Positions 6,526 to 13,196 of a stretch of DNA of 19,852 bases are shown here, piece after piece; position 1 is the stretch's first letter, and the number at the start of each line of letters is the position of its first letter. This DNA is from Anaerolineales bacterium UBA3940 (GTDB lineage Bacteria > Chloroflexota > Anaerolineae > Aggregatilineales > UBA3940). The DNA lies in the NCBI GenBank assembly GCA_002385675.1, contig DGDY01000275.1, positions 2,029 to 21,880 of the forward strand, written 5' to 3'. The notes beneath the pieces were generated by a model. The model ran no database searches, was not told the origin of the DNA, and saw only the letters and a list, made by a program, of their open reading frames with translations. Both the position numbers and the translations under genes were made by a program.

Positions 6526-7314
6526 ATGAACGGCGATCATTTTTCCCGGTTTGAGGCGCGCATCCAGCGGCTGATCGAGGGTGGCTTTGCCCGGCTGTTC
6601 GCGGGCCGGCTGCACCCGCGTGAAGTGGCGATACGGCTGGCGCGCGCCATGGAAGATGGAGCCGTACAGACGGCGGAGGGTGTTATGCGGGCGCCGGACG
6701 TCTACCTCGTCCGGCTACACCCTCAGGATCACCGCGCGATCATCGAGAGCGGCGAGGACATCACAACGCGGCTAGCCGAGGAACTGGTCGAGCTGGCGCG
6801 AGCGTCGGGGCTGCAACTGGCGCAGCACCCGGAGGTGCGTCTGCTAGCCGACCGGGGCGTGCCGCCTCACGAGGTGGAGATCACCGCGCAGCACGTGCGC
6901 CCTAACCGCGAAACCACGCAGGCGATGCCGCTCAACCGCTTGCAGGACGTGATGCAGGAGGCCCGGCCACGGCAAGCTATGTTGATCGTCAACGGTGACC
7001 GCTACGTGACGCTCGACAAGCCGGTGATTAACCTCGGGCGTCAGCGCGACAACGACGTGATCATCGACGACCCGACGGTTTCCCGGCACCACGCCCAGAT
7101 CCGGCTGCGCTTCGGAAGCTACGTCCTGTTTGATCTGGGCAGCCGGGGCGGAACGACGGTCAACGGGTATCCGATCCACGAGAAAGTCCTGCAGCCCGGC
7201 GACGTCATCGGGCTGGCGCGCTCGAGCACCTGCGTTTATGTTGAGGACGGCGTCGCAGACGATCTCGATGATCCGATGGACGATACCGAAGCTTATCCGC
7301 CGCTTCGCCCGTGA
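6526..7314 (+). CDS. fhaA: FhaA-like protein: DUF3662 (FhaA N-terminal) plus FHA domain
   Basis: A 262-residue cytoplasmic protein. Residues 5-120 match DUF3662, the FhaA N-terminal domain (FSRFEARIQRLIEGGFARLF, then LHPREVAIRLARAMEDGAV). Residues about 165-240 are a forkhead-associated phosphothreonine-binding domain with GR at 171-172, SRHHAQI starting at 186 and TTVNG ending at 214. In actinobacteria FhaA (FipA) binds phosphorylated MviN and FtsZ and links Ser/Thr kinase signalling to peptidoglycan synthesis. The central linker is much shorter than in the mycobacterial protein, and the tail is acidic. It is first in a run of fhaA, fhaB, MTA phosphorylase, SEDS and PBP genes. A -10 element 8 nt before the ATG suggests leaderless translation. 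Its partners are unknown; no kinase gene is in the window. Confidence 0.9.
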   Translation: MNGDHFSRFEARIQRLIEGGFARLFAGRLHPREVAIRLARAMEDGAVQTAEGVMRAPDVYLVRLHPQDHRAIIESGEDITTRLAEELVELARASGLQLAQHPEVRLLADRGVPPHEVEITAQHVRPNRETTQAMPLNRLQDVMQEARPRQAMLIVNGDRYVTLDKPVINLGRQRDNDVIIDDPTVSRHHAQIRLRFGSYVLFDLGSRGGTTVNGYPIHEKVLQPGDVIGLARSSTCVYVEDGVADDLDDPMDDTEAYPPLRP

Positions 7315-7328
7315 GGTAATGTCTCCCC

Positions 7329-7769
7329 ATGTCCCCAGAACTCGTCATCCTGCTGCTACGCGTGGCGATTGCCCTCGTTCTGTACGCCTTCCTCGCGGGG
7401 GTGTTCTATTACCTGCGGCGTGATGTGCAGGTTGCCAGCGAGCAGATCGAGGAAACGCAGCTCCTGAGCGGGCGTCTGGTGATCGTCCGCTGTGATGACG
7501 GTGTGCCGGTTGAGGTCGGGCGAGAGTTCCGCCTGCAGCCGATCACGGTGGTGGGGCGTGGCCCGACGAGCACGATCATCGTGCCGGACAGCTTCGTCAG
7601 CACGGAGCACGCACGCATCGTGGCCCGGCGCGGGCAGTGGTGGCTGGACGACCTCAACAGCCGCAACGGCACATACCTGAACGGCGTACCCCTCTCGGGG
7701 CCAATTGTGCTGTCGTCGGGTGATATTATCAGCATCGGGCGCGTTGAGTTTAGATTCGAGGTTGGCTGA
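7329..7769 (+). CDS. fhaB: FhaB-like membrane-anchored FHA domain protein
   Basis: A 146-residue protein with an N-terminal transmembrane helix (about residues 5-28, LVILLLRVAIALVLYAFLAG), a basic YYLRRD stop-transfer end, a short linker, and a C-terminal FHA domain (about residues 70-145). FHA core residues visible are GRGPTSTIIVPD, VSTEHARI and LNSRNGTYLNG. This matches FhaB (FipB) of actinobacteria in size and layout, where it sits between fhaA and the phosphatase/rodA genes. It begins 14 nt after fhaA ends; GAGGT at the fhaA stop may serve as a distant ribosome binding site. It likely recruits a phosphorylated partner to the membrane near the SEDS/PBP pair; that role is inferred from context. 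Confidence 0.88.
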   Translation: MSPELVILLLRVAIALVLYAFLAGVFYYLRRDVQVASEQIEETQLLSGRLVIVRCDDGVPVEVGREFRLQPITVVGRGPTSTIIVPDSFVSTEHARIVARRGQWWLDDLNSRNGTYLNGVPLSGPIVLSSGDIISIGRVEFRFEVG

Positions 7770-7804
7770 ACCCAGGCCAGCCACCGGCAGAACAGGAGAC
7801 AAGT

Positions 7805-8683
7805 ATGGACAGCGACCGCGACGACGTCCGCATTGCAGTGATCGGCGGATCCGGCCTGTACAATATGCCCCAGCTTACCGACGTCGTGGAGCGCGAAATT
7901 TCAACGCCCTTTGGCCCGCCCTCTGATTCGATCATCGTCGGTACGCTGAACGGCGTACGTGTTGCGTTCCTGCCGCGCCACGGGCGAGGGCACATCTACC
8001 TGCCGCACGAGGTGCCGTACCGGGCCAACATCTATGCCCTGAAGTCGCTCGGCGTGCGGGAAGTGATCGCCGTGAGCGCGTGCGGCTCGCTGAGGGAGGA
8101 TTTTTCGCCGGGGCACGTCGTCATCCCCGACCAGCTATTTGACTGGACGAAGGGCCGCCGCGAGACGTCGTTTTTCGGCGATGGGCTGGCAGCGCACGTC
8201 GGCGTCGAGGAGCCGTTCTGTCGCGAGTTGAGCGGTATGTTGATTGAATGCGTTGAGGAAGCGGGCGGTATCGTCCACGAGGGTGGGGCGTTCGTGACGA
8301 TTGAGGGGCCACGCTTCAGCACGAAGGCCGAGAGCAATGTCTTTCGCGCGCTGGGGATGTCCATCATCGGCATGACGACCTCGCCTGAAGCGTTCCTCGC
8401 CCGCGAGGCGGAGATGTGCTACGCCGTGATGGCGCACGTCACCGATTACGACGTGTGGCACGAGACGGAGCAGGCGGTGACGGTCGATCAGGTCGTGCGC
8501 ATCCTGCAGGATAACATCGCGCTGGCGCAGGAGGCCCTCGTGCGGGTGGTGGCCCGGCTCGCCGAGCGCACACCGACCTGCAAGTGCGACCACGCCCTCG
8601 AGTCGGCCATCATCACCGACCGGCGCAAAGTCTCACCCGAGGTCGCCAAGCGGCTGGGCCTCATCGTCGGCAAGTACCTGTAA
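7805..8683 (+). CDS. mtnP: S-methyl-5'-thioadenosine phosphorylase (PNP/MTAP family)
   Basis: A 292-residue nucleoside phosphorylase that cleaves 5'-methylthioadenosine with phosphate to adenine and methylthioribose-1-phosphate in methionine salvage. Motifs are IGGSGLY (residues 13-19, phosphate loop), PRHGRGH (57-63), IPDQLFDWTKGR, EGPRFSTKAES, GMTTSPEAFLAREAEMCYA and TDYD (213-216), with the Asp context expected for 6-amino purine recognition. A C-terminal CxC (C259/C261) resembles the disulfide motif of thermostable MTAPs. A CAGGAG ribosome binding site lies about 7 nt before the ATG. It is 35 nt after fhaB and 35 nt before the SEDS gene. It sits where actinobacterial clusters carry a PP2C phosphatase and has no obvious functional link to the cell-wall genes. 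Guanosine/inosine-type specificity is less likely. Confidence 0.9.
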   Translation: MDSDRDDVRIAVIGGSGLYNMPQLTDVVEREISTPFGPPSDSIIVGTLNGVRVAFLPRHGRGHIYLPHEVPYRANIYALKSLGVREVIAVSACGSLREDFSPGHVVIPDQLFDWTKGRRETSFFGDGLAAHVGVEEPFCRELSGMLIECVEEAGGIVHEGGAFVTIEGPRFSTKAESNVFRALGMSIIGMTTSPEAFLAREAEMCYAVMAHVTDYDVWHETEQAVTVDQVVRILQDNIALAQEALVRVVARLAERTPTCKCDHALESAIITDRRKVSPEVAKRLGLIVGKYL

Positions 8684-8718
8684 GTCCGCCGTGAGAGCCG
8701 CGTCTGAACGCGCCGCCC

Positions 8719-10071
8719 ATGTTTGCTGATACCGCTCGTCCGTCGCCGGAGCTGGTGAGCTACCGGGAGCGGATGCTGCTGCTGGCCGCAGCAGTGTTCG
8801 TTGTGCTGAACCGTGTGCTGCTCGTGCTGGTGCGCGGGGATGCGTGGTACAGCCTGTGGCCGGTCGGCGTGTGGCTGGCATGCACCGTCGGAATGCACGT
8901 TGTGCTGAACCGCGTGCTGCCCCACCGCGACCCGCTCATCACGCCGCTGGTGATGCTACTTGGCGGGTGGGGGCTGACGCTCGTCAGCCGGCTGGCCCCG
9001 CCCTTCGAGGTGAGGCAAACCATCTGGCTAGCGATTTCGGTGGTCGCTTTGCTGGCGGTTGTGGTGCTGCTGCCGCCGCACCTCCGCGTGCTGAAGCGCT
9101 ACCGCTACACGTGGCTGCTGGCGGGCGTGGTCCTGCTCGCGGCGACGCTGATCTTCGGCGTGAACCCGTCCGGTGACGCGTTCGCGCCGCGCCTCTGGCT
9201 CGGCTTCCGCGTGATCTTCTTCCAGCCCAGCGAGATCCTCAAGCTGCTGCTCATCGTGTTCCTGGCGAGTTACCTTGCCGAGAAGCGTGAGATCATCGTA
9301 ACGACGCGGGTGAAGATCGGGCGCTGGGAACTGCCGCCGCCGTCTTACCTGGCGCCGATGCTGCTGATGTGGGGCTTCATCATGGTGCTGCTGATCTGGC
9401 AGCGCGACCTCGGCACCGCGTCGCTGTTCTTCCTCATCTTCCTGGCCATGCTGTACGTCTCGACCGGGCAGATCGGGTATGTGGTCGGCGGGCTGGCGCT
9501 GCTGGGAGCGGCGGGCGTGGTGGGCTACCTCCTGTTTGATGTGGTGCGGCTCCGCGTCGATACGTGGATCAACCCCTGGCCGGAGGCGTCGGACCGCGCA
9601 TTCCAGATCGTTCAGTCGCTGCTGGCGTTTGCAGCGGGCGGTGTGTTCGGGCGGGGTGTCGGGCTGGGCGCGCCGACGTTCATCCCGGTGGTGCACTCGG
9701 ACTTCGTATTTGCGGCCATCGCGGAGGAATGGGGCCTGCTCGGGGCGCTGGGCGTGGTGCTGTGCCTGGCTGTGCTCGTGCTGCGCGCGCTGCGTGCTGC
9801 CATCAGCGCAAGCCGCTGGCCGTTCCACTCGCTGCTGGCGGCGGGGATTGGCGTGTCGCTGGGCGTACAGTCCCTGCTGATCATGGCAGGGGTGCTCAAG
9901 CTCGCGCCGCTGACAGGCGTGACTCTGCCATTTGTCAGCTACGGCGGAAGCTCGCTGCTGTCGAGCTTCATTATGATCGGCCTGCTGCTGCGCATCACCG
10001 ATGCCGAGGCGCAGGCGAGCGCGGCGGGCGGAACCTTGCAGGAATCGCTGAACCGGAACTTCATGCCATGA
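8719..10071 (+). CDS. rodA: SEDS-family peptidoglycan glycosyltransferase (FtsW/RodA/SpoVE)
   Basis: A 450-residue integral membrane protein with about ten hydrophobic helices. SEDS proteins polymerise lipid II into glycan strands together with a cognate class B PBP. Key family motifs are present: FQPSE (168-172), QRDLGTA (228-234), DTWINPW before QIVQSLLAFAAGG, HSDFVFAAIAEEWG with the conserved Asp at 328 (the position of the catalytic acid in RodA/FtsW), and PFVSYGGSSLLSS near 404-416. It therefore appears competent. The start at 8719 has no clear ribosome binding site. Its stop overlaps the PBP-homologue start (ATGA, 10068-10071), a sign of translational coupling. Synteny with fhaA/fhaB favours a RodA role; FtsW cannot be excluded from sequence alone. 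Confidence 0.93.
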   Translation: MFADTARPSPELVSYRERMLLLAAAVFVVLNRVLLVLVRGDAWYSLWPVGVWLACTVGMHVVLNRVLPHRDPLITPLVMLLGGWGLTLVSRLAPPFEVRQTIWLAISVVALLAVVVLLPPHLRVLKRYRYTWLLAGVVLLAATLIFGVNPSGDAFAPRLWLGFRVIFFQPSEILKLLLIVFLASYLAEKREIIVTTRVKIGRWELPPPSYLAPMLLMWGFIMVLLIWQRDLGTASLFFLIFLAMLYVSTGQIGYVVGGLALLGAAGVVGYLLFDVVRLRVDTWINPWPEASDRAFQIVQSLLAFAAGGVFGRGVGLGAPTFIPVVHSDFVFAAIAEEWGLLGALGVVLCLAVLVLRALRAAISASRWPFHSLLAAGIGVSLGVQSLLIMAGVLKLAPLTGVTLPFVSYGGSSLLSSFIMIGLLLRITDAEAQASAAGGTLQESLNRNFMP

Positions 10072-11465
10072 ACCGATCGCTCAGGAGACTCGCGGCGGCG
10101 ATGCTGGCTGCCTTTGCCATCGTAGCGCTCACGCTCGGGTACTGGGGGCTCGTGCGCAGCGAGTCGCTTCTTGCCCGTGAGGACAACCCGCGCCGGATCC
10201 TTGACGAGCAGCGGGTGCGGCGGGGGACGATCTACGACCGCAATGGCAGGGTGCTCGCCGAGACGGTTGTCAACCCCGACACCGGGCTGGCATCGCGCGA
10301 GTATGTGTCACCCAGCGTCGCGCCGGTGGTCGGCTACTACAGCCTGCGTTTCGGTGTTGGCGGGGTCGAGGCGGCGCAGGATGACTTCCTGCGGGGCGTG
10401 GGCCTGCTCGACGCGCGGCAGGAACTCGTGCGCGATCTACTGCATGAGCCTCCGGTGGGCGGCGATGTGCGGCTGACCATCGATCTGGATGTCCAGGGGA
10501 CGGCGGCCCGCTTGCTGGAGGGGCAGGCGGGTGCGGTTGTCGTGCTGTCTGTGCCAGAAGGCGAAGTGCTGGCGCTGGCCAGCGCGCCCAGCTTCGACCC
10601 GAACGAGCTTAGCGACCGCTGGGATGAGCTGATTGCCGACCCCGACGCACCGCTTCTGAACCGGGCGACGCAGGGACTTTACCAGCCGGGAGAAATCCTG
10701 CAGAGCGTGATTCTGGGGGCGGCGCTCAACAGCGGCAGTGTGAGCGTAGACGACGAGTGGTTTGGCCCGCTCTCGGCCTCGGTTGACAACCTGATTCTGC
10801 CGTGTGCGGGCGACTCGCTCGGGGTGGAGACCATCGGGGATGCGTTCATTGCGGCCTGCCCGGCGCCGTTTGACCGGATGGCGACCGACCTGGGTGAGGA
10901 TCGCGTGCTCGCGGCGCTGCGCGATTTCGGGCTGCTCAGCGCACCGGCGCTCGGCATACCGACTGACGCTGTAACCGAGGAAGAGGTGATCGCCGCCGAC
11001 GACCCCGGCAGACTGGCCGTGGGGCAGGGCGGGCTGACCGTTTCCCCGTTGCAAATGGCGCTCGTCGCCGCCGCTTATGCCGATCACGGGCGTATGCCGC
11101 CTGTGCAACTCATCGAGGCCCGCCGCGCCCCCGATGGACCGTGGCAGGAGGTTGAGGCGAGCGGCAACCCGCGCGGGACGCTCAGCCGGGCAAGCGCAGA
11201 GGCGATGGTGGAGCTTATGGGTCGGGCGGCGGACGAGGGCGTGGCGTCTGCGGCGGCGGTGGGCCAGAGCCGGGTGTACGGCCATGCCGGGCTGGCGCTC
11301 TCCGGGCCTGAGGCGACGACCAACGCCTGGTTTATCGGTTTCATGCGCGCCGGGGATGGCCGCGCGGTTGCGGCAGCGGTATTGCTCGAAAACAGCGCCG
11401 ACGTGAGCCGGGCCTCCCACATTGGCGGGGAGGTGTTACGGAGCGCGCTGAACGCCATCCGATGA
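10068..11465 (+). CDS. Class B penicillin-binding-protein homologue lacking all catalytic motifs (pseudo-transpeptidase)
   Basis: A 465-residue bitopic membrane protein: one N-terminal helix (residues about 8-28), the class B hinge motif RRGTIYDRNGRVLAE (51-65), APVVGYYSLRFG (85-96), GGDVRLTIDLDVQ, and a transpeptidase fold with VVVLSVPEGEVLALASAPSF, GQGGLTVSPLQMA and AWFIGF. It resembles actinobacterial PbpA. The three active-site motifs are all replaced: SxxK in PGSTFK becomes E209-I-L-Q212, SxN becomes A263-C-P265, and KTG becomes H406-A-G408. The reading frame is intact, so this is not a decaying pseudogene by appearance. The start ATG at 10068 overlaps the SEDS stop (ATGA). An ORF open to 9564 is an out-of-frame run through the SEDS gene. 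Likely role, inferred: a structural activator of the SEDS partner without cross-linking activity. Confidence 0.85.
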   Translation: MNRSLRRLAAAMLAAFAIVALTLGYWGLVRSESLLAREDNPRRILDEQRVRRGTIYDRNGRVLAETVVNPDTGLASREYVSPSVAPVVGYYSLRFGVGGVEAAQDDFLRGVGLLDARQELVRDLLHEPPVGGDVRLTIDLDVQGTAARLLEGQAGAVVVLSVPEGEVLALASAPSFDPNELSDRWDELIADPDAPLLNRATQGLYQPGEILQSVILGAALNSGSVSVDDEWFGPLSASVDNLILPCAGDSLGVETIGDAFIAACPAPFDRMATDLGEDRVLAALRDFGLLSAPALGIPTDAVTEEEVIAADDPGRLAVGQGGLTVSPLQMALVAAAYADHGRMPPVQLIEARRAPDGPWQEVEASGNPRGTLSRASAEAMVELMGRAADEGVASAAAVGQSRVYGHAGLALSGPEATTNAWFIGFMRAGDGRAVAAAVLLENSADVSRASHIGGEVLRSALNAIR

Positions 11466-11471
11466 TGAAAC

Positions 11472-11503
11472 AACCCCCTTCCGATTGCCAGAAGGGGGTT
11501 TTG
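11472..11503 (+). terminator. Intrinsic, probably bidirectional, terminator after the PBP homologue
   Basis: A 10-bp perfect stem (AACCCCCTTC / GAAGGGGGTT) with a 9-nt loop is followed by TTTTG on the plus strand, 6 nt after the stop codon. On the minus strand the tail is TTGTTTC, so it can also stop the convergent CpXC gene transcript. Confidence 0.88.
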
Positions 11504-11534
11504 ATGTCTCAAACTGGCGGGCGCTCAGCGCCGC

Positions 11535-13088
11535 TCAGACGAGGGTTTGCACTTCCATCCGGATGGCGTCAAGGCGCTCGGCGACCGGTGTATTACCCGC
11601 CTCGCGGATCTGTGCCGACAGCTCCTGCATGAGTTCGACCAGTTCCGGGGAGAGCTCGTCGCTGCGCTCGCGCAGGATCTGGCGGGCCTCGTCCATCGAC
11701 TGTGCGGACAGAAGATCGTTGATCAGGCGGATCTCAGGAGGCGCGGCCTGCTTGATAAGCTCGGTGGCTTCCGCCTCGACGGCCTCAAGGCGCGCGGCCT
11801 GTCGCTCCTGCCCGGCTTCATGAAGCTGCTTGGTGACAGCACGCAGCGTGGCCAGGAACTGCGGCGTCAGCAGCCCCGGCTGCTCGCGCAGCAGCGCCCG
11901 TGCCTGCTCGTCCGACTCGGCCTGCAGCAGAAGCTCGATCAACTGGACCGAGGTTGACTGCTCGAGGAGAGACAGGACACGGTCGCGGATATCCTTGAGC
12001 CTGGTGGAGCGGTCGAGCTGGCCGTTCTGCCGTGCCAGCTCAAGCTCGCTCTGCAGGACGGACATGAAGGTGTCATTGATCCCCCGGCTGTTCTGCAGAA
12101 TGGCTTCGTCAAGGTTGTCCGCGCTGACCAGCTTATTGAGCGTCTGGCGCGCCTGCTCATAGGCCGCCTGGGTCTGGCGCCGGTACTCGTTGCCGACCTC
12201 CTGCAGAAGCGCCCGCGCCTGCTTAAGCTGCTCGGCCCGCTCGCCCTCTGCCTGCTCGATGCGGTCTGTCAGTATCTCGAAGGTGAGGTAGTCAAGCAGC
12301 GGCGCGCCGAGTGCGGCGAGCGCCTCCAACTTGGGCTGGTTGCCGGCGGCGTTGACCACCAGATCGACAAACTTCTCCCGCGTGATCTCGCTGCCCAGCG
12401 CGCGAAGTTCCTCGTTGGCCTCGGCGATGGCGTCTTCCCGGGCCTTAAGCTCGCGCCCGGCCTCGGTCGTTTCCATCAGTCGGCTGCGGATGTTAAGCAG
12501 GCGGAGCGACGTCCGGGCCTGGCCTGCCTGGCTGGCCTGCTGGGCGGCGACGCTGAGAAGCTGGAGGAAGGTGGCATCGACCAGGTCGAGGTTCTCCTCC
12601 ATCAGGCGGTTTGCTTCCTCGGTGTTGCTGGCGGTGGCAAGCCTGTTGATGAGATCGACCTGGCGTTGCTGCGTGTCGATCATCTCGCGCGTAATGCCCT
12701 CCGCCTCAAGAACCGTATCTATAAGCCCCTGCAGGGTCAGCGGGGTGCCGGGCTGGAGCAGGTAGCCCCTTGGCGCGTTCTCGGGCAGGGAGCGCATGAC
12801 GGTGTTGGTCAAAGTGCCGATGAGGCGCTCTCGATCCTCCTTGCCCATGTTGAGCTCCATCGGCACGTATACGAGGGCGAGTTGCTTCTCCGGGTCATGG
12901 TACATGATCGGTATGCTGGCCATGCCCTGGAAGCCGCAGTGCGGGCAGGAAACGAGGTTTATGCGCCCGCTGATCAGTCTCTCCTTGGCGGTAGGGTCGA
13001 CACCAACATCAATAATCTGCTCGAGAATGGCACGAAAAGGCTGCCTGCAGTTGGGGCAGCTAATAGTCTGCTGTATTGGTCTAGCCAT
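11535..13088 (-). CDS. CpXC-domain protein with C-terminal tandem helical repeats
   Basis: A 517-residue soluble protein. Residues 9-95 match the CpXC domain: two zinc-ribbon-like Cys pairs, C11/C14 (CPNC) and C48/C51 (CPHC), followed by an all-beta stretch (ASIPIMYHDPEKQLALVYVP). From about residue 140 to the end the protein is nearly all helical, with five diverged copies of a 65-95-residue unit starting near residues 146, 242, 317, 383 and 455. The unit reads roughly L-I-x-x-L-L-x-A, acidic turn, E-A-x-x-x-L, then F-x-x-x-L, A-G-Q and L-x-x-I-R. No signal peptide or membrane segment is seen. AAGGA lies 6 nt before the ATG. It follows the histidine kinase by 108 nt and converges on the PBP homologue. 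Its function is unknown; the helical part suggests a protein-interaction scaffold. Confidence 0.82.
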   Translation of the reverse strand: MARPIQQTISCPNCRQPFRAILEQIIDVGVDPTAKERLISGRINLVSCPHCGFQGMASIPIMYHDPEKQLALVYVPMELNMGKEDRERLIGTLTNTVMRSLPENAPRGYLLQPGTPLTLQGLIDTVLEAEGITREMIDTQQRQVDLINRLATASNTEEANRLMEENLDLVDATFLQLLSVAAQQASQAGQARTSLRLLNIRSRLMETTEAGRELKAREDAIAEANEELRALGSEITREKFVDLVVNAAGNQPKLEALAALGAPLLDYLTFEILTDRIEQAEGERAEQLKQARALLQEVGNEYRRQTQAAYEQARQTLNKLVSADNLDEAILQNSRGINDTFMSVLQSELELARQNGQLDRSTRLKDIRDRVLSLLEQSTSVQLIELLLQAESDEQARALLREQPGLLTPQFLATLRAVTKQLHEAGQERQAARLEAVEAEATELIKQAAPPEIRLINDLLSAQSMDEARQILRERSDELSPELVELMQELSAQIREAGNTPVAERLDAIRMEVQTLV

Positions 13089-13184
13089 AAAAGGTCCTTT
13101 CAGAAGTCACTAACGCGCAAACTCCAACACTTGTCGGATCGCGGTCGAGTCATGGGTCGATGCAGGGGGTGAAACGACCGCGCG

Positions 13185-13190
13185 ATTGTA
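13185..13190 (-). promoter_or_regulatory. -10-like element (TACAAT) upstream of the CpXC gene
   Basis: On the minus strand TGTTACAAT lies about 97 nt before the CpXC start, just after the histidine kinase stop. No good -35 is seen. The intergenic stretch would give a leader of about 90 nt, in which I see no clear structure. Confidence 0.3.
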
Positions 13191-13196
13191 ACATGC

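Noticed and set aside
9564..10067. 168-codon N-terminal extension of the PBP homologue
   Set aside because: It runs out of frame through the SEDS gene and its sequence is the usual Ala/Gly/Arg-rich shadow type. The true start is the ATG overlapping the SEDS stop at 10068.
10068..11465. PBP homologue as a decaying pseudogene
   Set aside because: There is no frameshift or internal stop, start and stop are clean, it overlaps the SEDS gene normally, and surrounding family motifs are kept. Only the catalytic motifs are changed. I treat it as an intact pseudoenzyme gene.
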